64,000 nt of DNA from JAWCQZ01 sp038869515 [NCBI: Halobacteria archaeon] (GTDB lineage: Archaea; Halobacteriota; Syntropharchaeia; JACQPP01): NCBI GenBank assembly GCA_038869515.1, contig JAWCQZ010000007.1:24479-88478 (forward strand), read 5' to 3'. The notes under the pieces were generated by a model. It was not told where the DNA came from. It was given only the letters and a program-made list of their open reading frames with translations, and made no database searches. Below are positions 24,845 to 33,336 of the stretch, in pieces. The position numbers and the translations under genes are program-made. The stretch's first letter is position 1, and each line of letters opens with the position of its first letter.

Positions 24845-25492
24845 GTGATGCAAGCCGTGAGCACGCAGGTCGTCAACGACCTCTTCTGGCTCTTCTTCTG
24901 GCCCGCCGTGGGGGTCGCCGTCCTCGTCTTCGTCTGGATGGGCTACGCCATGGTGAAGTTCCGGGCCAGGCCCGGGCAGCCCGACCCCAAGGACGCCCCC
25001 GTGGCCGGGCAGATTCCCGCCCACCGGGGGAGCCGGAAGGTCGAGGTGACCTGGACGGTCATCCCCACCGTCATCGTCCTCTTCCTCGCGGCGGTCTCCA
25101 TCGGGCCGCTGAACTTTCTCTGGAACCCGCCCCCCGGGGAGCACCTCACCGTCCGCGTCGAGGCCTACCAGTGGGCGTGGGACTTCGTCTATCCCGAGGG
25201 GTTCAAGACCCTGAACGAACTCCGGGTCCCGATGGGGCAGCCCGTGGTCCTCGATGTGCGCTCCCGGGATGTGATACACGCGTTCTACGTCCCCGACTTC
25301 GCTCTCAAGACCGACGCCGTCCCCGGCCAACCCACCGTCATGTGGTTCAACGCCACCAAGACAGGCACCTACCGGGCCCAGTGCGCCGAATATTGCGGCC
25401 TGGCCCACGCGAGGATGCTGGCGACGGTGGTCGTCATGGAGCCCGCGGCCTTCGAGCAGTGGAGGGCCGAGAGGGCCCGGGGGGTCGCCTGA
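24845..25492 (+). CDS. coxB: Haem-copper oxidase subunit II with CuA site
   Basis: The 215-residue protein has two N-terminal helices and a cupredoxin domain outside the membrane. The binuclear CuA ligands are all present: H145 (DVIHAFYVP), C180 and C184 with E182 between them (AQCAEYCGLAH), H188 and M191. VEAYQWAWDF is the aromatic electron-entry motif. CuA receives electrons, probably from the cytochrome c domain encoded two genes upstream, and passes them to haem a in subunit I. Its TGA overlaps the subunit I ATG (TGATG). Confidence 0.97.
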   Translation: MMQAVSTQVVNDLFWLFFWPAVGVAVLVFVWMGYAMVKFRARPGQPDPKDAPVAGQIPAHRGSRKVEVTWTVIPTVIVLFLAAVSIGPLNFLWNPPPGEHLTVRVEAYQWAWDFVYPEGFKTLNELRVPMGQPVVLDVRSRDVIHAFYVPDFALKTDAVPGQPTVMWFNATKTGTYRAQCAEYCGLAHARMLATVVVMEPAAFEQWRAERARGVA

Positions 25493-27144
25493 TGGCCTGC
25501 GACGTCGCGAAGCCGGAGAGGTCCGAGTTCGCGGAGAAACTCCTCCACTGGCTCACCACCACGAACCACAAGGAGATTGGCATCCTCTACACCCTCACCG
25601 GCCTCATCTTCTTCGTCGTGGCGGGCGCGGCGGCCCTGCTCATCCGGGCCCAGCTGGCGACGCCCGAGGGCACGGTCGTGAGCGCGGACGTCTTCAACTC
25701 CCTCTTCACCCTCCACGGCCTCACCATGGTCTTCCTCGCGGGCATGCCCATCATCTCGGGCTTCGCCAACTACCTCGTCCCCCTGCAGATCGGCGCCAAG
25801 GACCTCCCCTTCCCCCGCATCAACGCCCTCTCCTTCTGGCTCATCCCCACCGGGGGCATCATCCTGTTCTCCGGCCTCCTCACGGGCCGGGGCCCGGACA
25901 TGGGCTGGACCCTCTACGCCCCCTACTCGTCGGGCGCCGGCGTGGGTCTCGCGCGCCCGGCCGCAGACCTGGCCCTCCTCGGACTCCTCTTCCTCGGAGC
26001 CTCCTCCATCGCCACCTCGATCAACTTCCTGACGATGATTCTCCGCATGCGGGCCCCGACCATGGGGCTCCGGATGCCGCTCTTCACCTGGTCGGTCCTC
26101 GTCACCGTCTTCCTCCTGCTCCTCGCCATGCCGGTCCTCACGGCGGGCCTGGCGATGCTCTACCTCGACCTGACCCTCCACACCGGCTTCTTCAATCCCG
26201 CCCTGGGGGGCGACCCGGTCCTGTGGCAGCACCTCTTCTGGTTCTTCGGCCACCCCGAGGTCTACATCCTGATTCTTCCGTCCTTCGGCATCGTCTCCGA
26301 GGTCATCCCGGTCTTCTCCCGCCGCCCCATCTTCGGCTACTGGGCCATGGCGGGAGCCATCGCCTCCATCGGCCTCATCTCCTACATCGTCTGGGTCCAC
26401 CACATGTTCACCACCAGCGTCCCGCAGAGCCTCAAGACCATCATGATGCTCACCACATACCTGGTGGGGGTGCCCACGGGCATCAAAATCTTCAACTGGC
26501 TCGCGACGCTGTGGAACGGGAAACTCCACTTCAAGACCCCCATGCTCTTCGCCCTCGGGCTGGTCTCCATGTTCACCATCGGGGGCATCACGGGCATCTT
26601 CCTCGCCTCCATCCCCCTCGACATCCCGCTGCAGGACACCTACTTTGTGGTGGCCCACTTCCACTACGTCCTCTTCGGCGGCACCATCCTCGGGTTCTTC
26701 GCCGGCCTCTACTTCTGGTTCCCGAAGATGACGGGGCGCATGTACCACGAGGGGCTCGGGAAGCTCCACTTCGCCCTGACCCTCATCGGGTTCAACATGA
26801 CGTTCTGGCCCATGCACGAGCTGGGGATGGCGGGGATGCCGAGGCGCATCGCCACATACTCCGCCGACACGGGCTGGGGCCCGTTGAACCTGGTGGCCAC
26901 CGTCGGGGCCTTCATGCTGGGCCTCGCCCAGTTGGTCATGATGGCCAACTTCCTGCGCAGCCGGAAGCACGGGAGGCCCGCGGGCAGCAACCCCTGGGGC
27001 GCCTCCGGTCTCGAGTGGACCGTCTCCTCGCCCCCTCCGCCCCACAACTTCGACGGGGTCCCCGTGGTGACGGAGGCCCCGGGCGAGTCCCACCACAAGA
27101 GCCCGGGCGGCGGTGCGTTCATGCGGCGGCTGCTCGGCAAGTAG
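25492..27144 (+). CDS. coxA: Haem-copper oxidase subunit I, A1-type
   Basis: The 550-residue, twelve-helix protein has every active-site residue: H75 and H391 for low-spin haem, H254, H303 and H304 for CuB, the H254-Y258 pair in GHPEVYILILPSFG, and H389 for the oxygen-binding haem (HFHYVLFGG). E256 in GHPEVY marks the A1 subtype with a D-channel. The enzyme reduces oxygen to water and pumps protons. The start overlaps the subunit II stop. The last 40 or so residues form a Pro/His-rich cytoplasmic tail. Confidence 0.98.
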   Translation: MACDVAKPERSEFAEKLLHWLTTTNHKEIGILYTLTGLIFFVVAGAAALLIRAQLATPEGTVVSADVFNSLFTLHGLTMVFLAGMPIISGFANYLVPLQIGAKDLPFPRINALSFWLIPTGGIILFSGLLTGRGPDMGWTLYAPYSSGAGVGLARPAADLALLGLLFLGASSIATSINFLTMILRMRAPTMGLRMPLFTWSVLVTVFLLLLAMPVLTAGLAMLYLDLTLHTGFFNPALGGDPVLWQHLFWFFGHPEVYILILPSFGIVSEVIPVFSRRPIFGYWAMAGAIASIGLISYIVWVHHMFTTSVPQSLKTIMMLTTYLVGVPTGIKIFNWLATLWNGKLHFKTPMLFALGLVSMFTIGGITGIFLASIPLDIPLQDTYFVVAHFHYVLFGGTILGFFAGLYFWFPKMTGRMYHEGLGKLHFALTLIGFNMTFWPMHELGMAGMPRRIATYSADTGWGPLNLVATVGAFMLGLAQLVMMANFLRSRKHGRPAGSNPWGASGLEWTVSSPPPPHNFDGVPVVTEAPGESHHKSPGGGAFMRRLLGK

Positions 27145-27153
27145 CCCCCCTCC

Positions 27154-27576
27154 ATGAGACTCCTTCCGGGGCTGGCCCTCGGGGCGGCCCTCACCACCTT
27201 CGCCGTCATGGTGGCGGGCGCCTACGTCAAGGCCCTGGGGGAGGGGGCGGTCTGCCCGCCCGGCATCCTCTGCCTCGAGTCGGCGGCGGAGATGGCCCAC
27301 CGGGCCCTCGTGGGCGTCCTCGGGCTCCTCGTCCTCGGGATGTTCGTCCTCGCCCTCCGGAGCCGCGCGCAAGACCGGAAACTCTTCGGCATGTGCGCCG
27401 GGGCCCTCGCCCTCCTTTTCGCCCAGGCGCTCCTGGGGCAGGTCACCATCGCGGTCGGCCTCGACCCGGTGGTGGTGGCGTCCCACCAGGCCCTCGCCCT
27501 CGTGGTTTTCGCGCTCCTGCTCCACATCCTCTTCCGCGTGCGCCACGCGCCCCCGCCCGGGGCAGGGGGCGCCTGA
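27154..27576 (+). CDS. ctaA: Half-size haem A synthase (CtaA/Cox15 family)
   Basis: The 140 residues form four helices, half the length of bacterial CtaA, as known in some archaea. Two conserved histidines sit in membrane helices (MAHRALVG and ASHQALAL) as haem ligands, and a cysteine pair, CPPGILC, lies in the outer loop. It converts haem O to haem A for the oxidase encoded just upstream, and probably works as a dimer. It starts 9 bases after coxA and is followed directly by ctaB. Confidence 0.9.
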   Translation: MRLLPGLALGAALTTFAVMVAGAYVKALGEGAVCPPGILCLESAAEMAHRALVGVLGLLVLGMFVLALRSRAQDRKLFGMCAGALALLFAQALLGQVTIAVGLDPVVVASHQALALVVFALLLHILFRVRHAPPPGAGGA

Positions 27577-27577
27577 A

Positions 27578-28477
27578 GTGGCGGCGCCATCCGGCCCCAG
27601 GCTCGCCCTGGAGGCGGTGCAGGAGCGGCTCGCCCCCTCCCCCCTCCGGGACTGCCTCTCGCTCACCAAGCCGCGACTCACCTCCCTGAACCTGCTCGCG
27701 GGCGTCACCGGGTTCCTCCTCGCCTCGGGTCCAGCTGTCGATTTCCGGGCCTTCTGCCTCCTCCTGGCGGCGGGTTACCTCTCGGTGGGGGGCTCCCTCT
27801 CCCTCAACGCCTACCTCGACCGGGACATCGACCCGCTCATGGGGCGGACCGCCCTCCGGCCCCTCCCCACCGGACGGATGGCGCCCCGCCGGGTCCTCGC
27901 ATTTTCCCTGGCGGTCCTCGGCTCTGGCCTCCTCGCGGCGGCGCTCCTGAACACCGCCACCCTCCTCTTCGTGGCGGGCGGCGCGGCCTTCTACATCGGG
28001 GTCTACACCCTCTGGCTCAAGCGGCGGACCCCCTGGAACATCGTCATCGGCGGCGCGGCGGGCTCCTTCGCCCCCCTGGCGGGGTGGGCGGCGGCCACCG
28101 GCGGGGTCGGCGTCCCCGGGCTCTTCCTCGCGGCGCTCATCTTCCTCTGGACCCCGGGCCACTTCTGGGGGCTCGCCATCAAGTACAGGGAAGACTACGC
28201 CCGGGCGGGAGTCCCCATGCTCCCGGTCGTGGCGGGGGAGGAGACAGCGGCGCGGTGGGCCGCGCTGTCGAACTTGGCCCTGGTCCCGTTCACCTTCGCC
28301 GTCGCGCCCCTCTACGGCCTTCCCTACGCCGTGGCGGTGGGGGTCCTCGGGCTCGTCTTCGCGTTCCAGAACCTCCGGCTGCTCTCCGACCCTTCGCAGG
28401 GGGCGACCGTCTTCCACCTCTCGAACCTCTACCTGGCGGGGATGTTCGCGGTCCTGCTGGCGGTCGGGCTTCTCTAG
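27578..28477 (+). CDS. ctaB: Protohaem IX farnesyltransferase (haem O synthase)
   Basis: The 299-residue UbiA-type prenyltransferase starts at GTG 27578, one base after the ctaA stop. The first Asp-rich motif is in NAYLDRDIDPLMGRT and the second in KYREDYARAG; LTKPRLTSLNLL and IFLWTPGHFWGLAIKY are family signatures. It adds farnesyl (or geranylgeranyl) to haem B, giving haem O for CtaA. With ctaA it shows that the oxidase uses A-type haem. Confidence 0.95.
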   Translation: MAAPSGPRLALEAVQERLAPSPLRDCLSLTKPRLTSLNLLAGVTGFLLASGPAVDFRAFCLLLAAGYLSVGGSLSLNAYLDRDIDPLMGRTALRPLPTGRMAPRRVLAFSLAVLGSGLLAAALLNTATLLFVAGGAAFYIGVYTLWLKRRTPWNIVIGGAAGSFAPLAGWAAATGGVGVPGLFLAALIFLWTPGHFWGLAIKYREDYARAGVPMLPVVAGEETAARWAALSNLALVPFTFAVAPLYGLPYAVAVGVLGLVFAFQNLRLLSDPSQGATVFHLSNLYLAGMFAVLLAVGLL

Positions 28478-28598
28478 CCGAAGCAGGCCGCGACGCCCGC
28501 CGTGAAGACGAAGAGGAGGTGGTGGGGCTCGACGCGGGCCATCAAGAGGAGGGGCTCTGCCACGGAAAGGGTTTATTCCCCCGCCCCATGGCTCCGGG

Positions 28599-28925
28599 AT
28601 GGAATTTTGTCCGAAGTGCAAGAGCCTGATGAAGAAGGCCGGCGAGGTCCTCAAGTGCCGGAACGCCTCGTGCGGCTTCGAGAAGGCGCCGTCGGCGAAG
28701 GCGGGGCCAGAACCGGTCGCCATGCCGACCCGGAAAAAAGAGGACCGGGGGATCCTCATCGTCGAGGAGCCCGCGGCGGGGCTCCCCACCACCCGGTCCC
28801 AGTGTCCCGAATGCGGCAACGGCGAGGCCTACTGGTGGCTGCGCCAGATGCGGGGGGCGGACGAGCCGGAGACCCGCTTCTACCGCTGCACGAAGTGCGG
28901 AAAGACATGGCGAGAGCGGCAATAG
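28599..28925 (+). CDS. tfs: Transcription elongation factor TFS (TFIIS-like)
   Basis: The 108-residue protein has two zinc ribbons: CPKC with CRNASC (residues 4-26) and CPECG with CTKCGKTW near the C terminus. The catalytic pair in family members is Asp-Glu in the C-terminal ribbon tip; here the tip reads RGADEPETRFYRC, with DE present. TFS stimulates cleavage of backtracked RNA by archaeal RNA polymerase. GGGTTTATTCCC (about 28566) lies 27-30 bases before the ATG. The gene is followed by the uL1 operon promoter. Confidence 0.95.
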   Translation: MEFCPKCKSLMKKAGEVLKCRNASCGFEKAPSAKAGPEPVAMPTRKKEDRGILIVEEPAAGLPTTRSQCPECGNGEAYWWLRQMRGADEPETRFYRCTKCGKTWRERQ

Positions 28926-28951
28926 ATTTTCAAACAACCACGATAGACAGA

Positions 28952-28960
28952 GGTTTATAA
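28952..28960 (+). promoter_or_regulatory. TATA box of the uL1-uL10 operon
   Basis: GGTTTATAAG is the clearest TATA box in the window. A start about 26 bases downstream falls at 28980-28984, favouring the ATG at 28984 over the one at 28975. Confidence 0.7.
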
Positions 28961-28983
28961 GTCCCTCGCGTCCCATGGGGGGG

Positions 28984-29634
28984 ATGCCCGGGAAGTCCGA
29001 GTTGATGGACATTGACGAGGCCGTCAAGAAGGTCCTCGAGGCCTCCCCCCAGCGCAAATTCGGGGAGTCGGTCGAGTTGGCCGTGAACCTCGTGGGTGTG
29101 GACCTCAGCAAGCCCCAGAACCGCCTCGACGAGGAGGTGCTCCTCCCCCACGGCACGGGCCGGGAGCCCCGGCTGGCGGTCTTCGGCCGCGGCGAGTTCG
29201 CCATCAAGGCCGAGAAGGCGGGGGCAGCGGTCATCGCCCCGGAGCAGATTGACGCCCTCGGGAAGGACAAGAAGGCGGCCCGGAAACTCGTCCAGAAGTT
29301 CGACGCCTTCGCCGCCGAGGCCCCCCTCATGCCCTCCATCGGAAAAAGCCTCGGCCCCATCCTGGGCCCCCGCGGCATGATGCCGGTCCCCGTCCCCGCC
29401 GGGGGGGACGTGACAGCAGTCCTGGGCAAGATGCGGCGCGCCATCCGGGTCCGGACCAAGGACCGGCCCACCTTCCACGTCCCCGTCGGCATCCGGACGA
29501 TGAAGCCCGAGCAGATCGCCACGAACCTGCGGGCGGTCCTGGAGAGGGTGGAGGGCAAATTAGAGCGGGGGGGGCAGAACATCCGCTCGGCCTACCTGAA
29601 GACCACCATGGGGCCGCCGGTGAGGGTCAAATGA
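28984..29634 (+). CDS. rpl1: Ribosomal protein uL1
   Basis: The 216-residue protein contains GPILGPRGMMPVPVPAGGDV, the central uL1 signature, plus RTKDRPTFHVPVG and IRSAYLKTTMGPPVRV at the C terminus. It binds 23S rRNA at the L1 stalk and in archaea can repress its own operon. I prefer ATG 28984 (leaderless distance from the TATA box) to ATG 28975, which would add three residues. Its TGA overlaps the uL10 start by ATGA. Confidence 0.95.
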   Translation: MPGKSELMDIDEAVKKVLEASPQRKFGESVELAVNLVGVDLSKPQNRLDEEVLLPHGTGREPRLAVFGRGEFAIKAEKAGAAVIAPEQIDALGKDKKAARKLVQKFDAFAAEAPLMPSIGKSLGPILGPRGMMPVPVPAGGDVTAVLGKMRRAIRVRTKDRPTFHVPVGIRTMKPEQIATNLRAVLERVEGKLERGGQNIRSAYLKTTMGPPVRVK

Positions 29635-30470
29635 GGTCGAAGCAGTGGAAGAAGGACGAGCTCGGGCGACTCCGGAAGATGGCCAAGGACTACCCCGTCG
29701 TGGCCCTCGCCTCCTTCCGGGACGTCCCCGCCGACCAGTTCCAGTCCCTCCGCAAGGAGCTGACCCGGGACGGCACAGTGGTCCGGGTGGTCAAGAACAG
29801 CCTCCTGCGGCGGCTCCTCGGCAACGGCCGGAAGGCGCTCGAGCCCCACATCGCCGACCAGACCGCCCTCCTCCTCTCGAAGCAGGACCCTTTCCGCCTT
29901 TTCAAGAGGGTGGACGCCCACCGGCGCAAGGCCCCACTGAAGCCCGGCTCGGTCGCCCCGGGGGACATCGAGGTCCCGGCGGGGCCCACTCCGTTCAAGC
30001 CGGGGCCGGTCCTGGCGGAGCTGCAGGCGGCCGGGTTCCCCGCGGCCGTCGAGGCGGGCAAGGTGGTCCTCCGGAAGTCCTTCGTGGCGGTCAAGAAGGG
30101 GGAGCGGGTGGACGCGAAGCGGGCCGACATCCTGGCCAAGATGGAGATCAAGCCCCTGGACCAGGGGGTCTCCCTGCGGGCGGTCCTGGAGGGGGAGACC
30201 CTCTACCTGCCCGAGGTCCTGCGGATTGACGGGGCCCGGACCGCGGCGGACTTCGCCCTGGCCGCCTCCCAGGCCCGTGGCTTCGCCCTGGAACTGGGTC
30301 TGCCGGAGCCCGACATCCTGCCCGAACTGCTGGCCCGGGCCTGCCGCAAGGCGATGGCCCTCGCCGTCGAGGGGGAAATCTGCGAGCCGGCGGCCATGGA
30401 AGCGATATTCGCGAAGGCCCTGCGACGCGCCAAAGCGGTTCAGGGGATCCTGCCTCCGGCCGCCTCCTGA
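29631..30470 (+). CDS. rpl10: Ribosomal protein uL10 (P0)
   Basis: The 279-residue stalk base protein starts MRSKQWKKDELGRLRKMAKD and has VVRVVKNSLLRRLL in the rRNA-binding domain; the C-terminal helices bind P1 dimers. It lacks the acidic tail ending in GLFG seen in many archaeal P0 proteins and stops at QGILPPAAS, so the C-terminal stalk tail appears missing or shortened. It is coupled to uL1 by ATGA overlap. P1 follows after a 93-bp gap with its own promoter. Confidence 0.93.
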   Translation: MRSKQWKKDELGRLRKMAKDYPVVALASFRDVPADQFQSLRKELTRDGTVVRVVKNSLLRRLLGNGRKALEPHIADQTALLLSKQDPFRLFKRVDAHRRKAPLKPGSVAPGDIEVPAGPTPFKPGPVLAELQAAGFPAAVEAGKVVLRKSFVAVKKGERVDAKRADILAKMEIKPLDQGVSLRAVLEGETLYLPEVLRIDGARTAADFALAASQARGFALELGLPEPDILPELLARACRKAMALAVEGEICEPAAMEAIFAKALRRAKAVQGILPPAAS

Positions 30471-30479
30471 GGGGGCCTC

Positions 30480-30532
30480 GCACCTCCGGTGCTCCCGGCC
30501 CCGCCCTTCGGGCAGGGCCGTCTCGAAAACCT
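30480..30532 (+). repeat. PR-D double-hairpin repeat upstream of the P1 gene
   Basis: GCACC/GGTGC and GCCC/GGGC hairpins followed by GTCTCGAAAACC match the copies in the CRISPR leader and in the aminotransferase gene. It ends directly at the TATA box (CCTTATAG, about 30531-30538) of the P1 gene, so it may separate that promoter from the uL10 message. Confidence 0.7.
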
Positions 30533-30563
30533 TATAGCCCCCGCCCCATAGGGAGGCCGAGCC

Positions 30564-30875
30564 ATGGAGTACGTCTACGCCGCCCTGCTCCTCCATGGAG
30601 CGGGCCAGAAGGTCACCGACGAGGCCATCGTCAGCGTCCTGAAGGCCGCCGGCGCCAAGGCCGACGCCACCAGGGCGAAGGCCCTCGCCGCAGCCCTGGA
30701 GGGGGTCAACATCGCCGACATCCTCGCGAAGGCCGCCGCGGCCCCCGTCGCGGTCGCCGCGGCCCCAGCGGCCGCCGCCCCCGCCGCGGGCGACGGCGCC
30801 AAGAAGGAGGAGAAGAAGAAAGAGGAAAAAGCCGAGGAAAGCGGTATCGAAGGCCTGAGCGCCCTGTTCGGGTAA
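30564..30875 (+). CDS. rpl12: Ribosomal stalk protein P1 (archaeal L12)
   Basis: The 103-residue protein has the N-terminal dimerisation helices ([20 protein letters not shown]), an Ala/Pro hinge, a charged [13 protein letters not shown] region and the terminal tail [12 protein letters not shown], which recruits translation GTPases. CCTTATAG about 28 bases upstream of the ATG is its TATA box, giving a leaderless or near-leaderless message separate from uL10. Confidence 0.95.
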   Translation: MEYVYAALLLHGAGQKVTDEAIVSVLKAAGAKADATRAKALAAALEGVNIADILAKAAAAPVAVAAAPAAAAPAAGDGAKKEEKKKEEKAEESGIEGLSALFG

Positions 30876-30934
30876 GCACGGGCAAAGCGTTTGAACCCGG
30901 AGTTTTCAGAGTTCAGGGAGCCTTCGGGCTCCCC

Positions 30935-31007
30935 GGGGCTGTGGGGTAGCCTGGCATCCTCGGAGGTTTGGGACCTCTGGACCCCGGTTCAAATCCGGGC
31001 AGCCCCA
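30935..31007 (+). tRNA. tRNA-Pro(TGG)
   Basis: The 73-nt gene folds into a normal cloverleaf. The acceptor GGGGCTG pairs with CAGCCCC and discriminator A follows. The anticodon stem GGAGG/CCTCT (one G-U pair) encloses the loop TTTGGGA with anticodon TGG at 30969-30971. The T arm is CCCGG-TTCAAAT-CCGGG. No intron; CCA is not encoded. Confidence 0.93.
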
Positions 31008-31194
31008 CTCTGTCGCCGGGAGGGGGTGAGGGGAGGCTCCACCCCCCCTTCCCGTCCACAGGCCCGCCCCCCGCCCCGGAAGGTGCGTAGAAAGTAAGAT
31101 AAATCGCTGGCCGTATCGTTTCAAGCAAGAGTTTCGCGAGGGGCCCGGAGCGAGCCCGCGAAGCGGGCGAGCGAAGGGGCCTGAAGCGAAGCAA

Positions 31195-31265
31195 GCGGCA
31201 TTAGTCTAGTGGCAGGACCTGGGCTTCCCAAGCCCAAGATACGGGTTCGATTCCCGTATGCCGCA
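31195..31265 (+). tRNA. tRNA-Gly(CCC)
   Basis: The 71-nt gene has acceptor GCGGCAT/ATGCCGC with discriminator A, a D arm with TAGTCTAGTGG, an anticodon stem TGGGC/GCCCA around the loop TTCCCAA (anticodon CCC), and a T arm ACGGG-TTCGATT-CCCGT. No intron; CCA is not encoded. The 187-bp gap from the preceding tRNA holds an AGATAAATCGC TATA-like box near 31097 and a GC palindrome near 31150. Confidence 0.93.
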
Positions 31266-31341
31266 TGGTTGCGGGCCTCCTGCTTGCCCCGGATATTTTC
31301 CGACCCTCCGGTCCTCCGAAATCACGGCCCTGGCGCCCGCC

Positions 31342-32679
31342 TTAAATCCTTTCGATGACCGTCGCGATGCCCATCCCGCCGCCCATGCACAGCGAGATGA
31401 TGGCGTGGTCCTTCTTCGTGCGCTCCAACTCGTGGAGCGCCTTGGTCAGCAGCACCGCGCCCGAAGCGCCGATGGGGTGGCCGAGGGCTATCGCCCCGCC
31501 GACCGGGTTGAGCCGCTCGTCGGTGGGGTCGAGGTCGAGTTCGCGGCAAGCCGCAAGGACCGCCGAGGCGAACGCCTCGTTGATTTCAATCACGTCCATG
31601 TCGTCCATGGTCAGCCCGGCCCGCTGGAGGGCCTTCTTCATGGAGGGGGCGATGGCGAGGAGCATGAGGACCGGCTCGCAGCCGGCGAGGGCGGTGCTGA
31701 GGACCCGGGCCCGGGGCTTGAGGCCGCGGGACTTGGCCGCCTCCTCGGCGGCGAACATGACCGCCGCGGCGCCGTCGGTGATCTGGGAGGAGTTGGCGGC
31801 GGTGTGGACGCCGTCCTTCTGGAAGCGGACCGGGAGCGTCCCCATCTTTGCCAGGGCCTCCTGGGGCTTGTCGAGGCACTCGGGCCGGATGCCCTCGTCC
31901 TGGGTGAACATGGTGACGCCGTTCGTCTTCTCCTCCGGCTGGGCGGGGACGCCCGACAGGGCCGCAATCATGCCGCCCTGCGGGAGGTCCTTCGCGGGCG
32001 CGGCTGGGGCTGCGGGTTTCGCGCCGTCCGCCCGCTTCGGCACCGGGACGGCGACGATCTGGCTCTTGAAGGCGCCTGCGCGCCACGCCTTGACGGCCCG
32101 CTGCTGGCTCTGCAGGCCGAACTCGTCCACCTGCTTCCGGGTGAAGCCGTACTTCTTGGCGATCATGTCGGCGGAGACCCCCTGGACGACCAGCCCCTTC
32201 CTCTGAATGGCGGAGGGGATTTTGAACGGGAAGCCCGCCTTCGCGGCCGCCTGCATGTCGGAGCCCATGCCGTAGCGGGACATCGACTCGGCGCCTCCCC
32301 CGAGGACGAAGTCGCCGTTGCCGGTCTGGACCGACATCGCGGCGAAGTTGCACGCCTGCAGCCCGGAGCCGCAGTAGCGGTTGAGGGCGACCCCGCAGAC
32401 CGAGTCGGGGAGGTCCGCCATGAAGGCGCTCATGCGGGCGAAGTTTCCGCCCTGCTCGCCTATCTGCGACAGGACGCCGAGGATGACATCCTCGAGCTCG
32501 TTGGGATCGACCTTGGAGCGCTTGATGCTCTCCTTGATGACGATGCCGGAGAGTTCCAGGGGCGAAACGTGGGCGAGGGTGCCTCCCTTCTCCATCCCCT
32601 TCCACCCCGATTTTCCGATGGGGGTGCGGACCGCATCGAGGATGACCGCCTCCTTGAGGGGCTTCGGGGACTTGGCCAC
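31342..32679 (-). CDS. Acetyl-CoA acyltransferase (thiolase)
   Basis: The 445-residue thiolase has nucleophile C103 (NRYCGSGLQACN), the NEAFA motif, the catalytic His in ALGHPIGASG and the acid/base Cys in CMGGGMG. It makes or cleaves acetoacetyl-CoA and 3-ketoacyl-CoA, so it serves fatty-acid oxidation or the mevalonate entry. An Ala/Pro-rich insert ([15 protein letters not shown]) lies near the middle. The start is GTG 32679, about 8 bases after the start site predicted from CTTTTTAACC (about 32713). No HMG-CoA synthase or DUF35 gene is adjacent. Confidence 0.93.
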   Translation of the reverse strand: MAKSPKPLKEAVILDAVRTPIGKSGWKGMEKGGTLAHVSPLELSGIVIKESIKRSKVDPNELEDVILGVLSQIGEQGGNFARMSAFMADLPDSVCGVALNRYCGSGLQACNFAAMSVQTGNGDFVLGGGAESMSRYGMGSDMQAAAKAGFPFKIPSAIQRKGLVVQGVSADMIAKKYGFTRKQVDEFGLQSQQRAVKAWRAGAFKSQIVAVPVPKRADGAKPAAPAAPAKDLPQGGMIAALSGVPAQPEEKTNGVTMFTQDEGIRPECLDKPQEALAKMGTLPVRFQKDGVHTAANSSQITDGAAAVMFAAEEAAKSRGLKPRARVLSTALAGCEPVLMLLAIAPSMKKALQRAGLTMDDMDVIEINEAFASAVLAACRELDLDPTDERLNPVGGAIALGHPIGASGAVLLTKALHELERTKKDHAIISLCMGGGMGIATVIERI

Positions 32680-32766
32680 GGCTTCTCAACCCGGGCTATG
32701 GGGATGGGGGTTAAAAAGGTTCCGGGAACGTTGATTCGGGAAGCCGCCGTTTCTCCGGGGAAAGCG

Positions 32767-32982
32767 TCAGCGGGCGGCGCCTCCGACCACGTAGGAGACC
32801 CTCTCCTCCTCGCTCTCCGGCTCCATGCGCGCGATGAGTCCCCGCCGCACCCCCTCCCGGAGATTTTCCACGGCGCGGCTGGGGGACCAGCGGAAGCGGG
32901 CGACGACGTCCGTCTTGGTGACCCGGCCCGACTTTGCGACGTAATCCAGGAGGGCGCGCAGGTCCGCCTCGGTGTCCCCCAC
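32767..32982 (-). CDS. Small winged-helix protein
   Basis: From GTG 32982 the product is 71 residues: TEADLRALLDYVAKSGRVTK and TDVVARFRWSPSRAVENLRE form a helix-turn-helix, followed by a wing (GLIARMEPESEEERVSYVV). The open frame extends upstream but is then Gly/Arg/Pro-rich and unlikely to be translated. It is probably a DNA-binding regulator. No strong promoter or partner is apparent; the start is uncertain. Confidence 0.55.
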   Translation of the reverse strand: MGDTEADLRALLDYVAKSGRVTKTDVVARFRWSPSRAVENLREGVRRGLIARMEPESEEERVSYVVGGAAR

Positions 32983-33185
32983 CTCACCGCCTCCGCGGGC
33001 CGCCGCCCGGCCGCGGGTCGGGGAGCGGGATGGATGTGCCCGCCCCGTGCCCCACCCGCCGGCCCTTCCCGTCGTTGAGGAGGCTTCGCGATGGGCGGAG
33101 AGGGGGGCGGGCAACGGTCATGGAGAGGGCTGCTCCGGAGGAATCTTATGGGTTTGCGCCTGCGCCCATCCCCGGCGGAGCCGGA

Positions 33186-33332
33186 CTACTTCTTCAGTTC
33201 CCGCGCCTTCGGCCGAAGCCCGGCGTAGTTGCACTTCCGGCACCGCTTCGCCCGGAGGCTGTTCCGGGCGTTGCACTTCATGCAGATTTGCAGACGGAGC
33301 CTGCGGGCTTCCGCCTCCGGGAAACGGGCCAT
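33186..33332 (-). CDS. rpl40e: Ribosomal protein eL40
   Basis: This 48-residue protein reads [20 protein letters not shown], then [20 protein letters not shown] and PKARELKK. The four cysteines (C17, C20, C31, C34) form the zinc ribbon of eL40, and the C-terminal GLRPKARE matches the family closely. It binds the large subunit near the factor-binding site. The gene is very short and easily missed. It starts 4 bases after the stop of the upstream aminotransferase gene, so they are probably co-transcribed. Confidence 0.93.
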   Translation of the reverse strand: MARFPEAEARRLRLQICMKCNARNSLRAKRCRKCNYAGLRPKARELKK

Positions 33333-33336
33333 GGCC

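Noticed and set aside
25369-27708. A 779-codon minus-strand frame opposite the oxidase genes, and a 587-codon plus-strand frame (4747-6510) opposite cas4-cas1
   Set aside because: Both mirror strongly supported genes with intact active sites; compositions are typical of antisense frames.
28481-28563. A short minus-strand frame encoding a hydrophobic peptide ending FTAGVAACFG next to ctaB
   Set aside because: About 22-28 codons with no promoter at proper spacing and no recognised family; too weak to call.
31008-31194. A gene between the two tRNAs
   Set aside because: Only GC palindromes, a TATA-like box and short frames; nothing supports coding.
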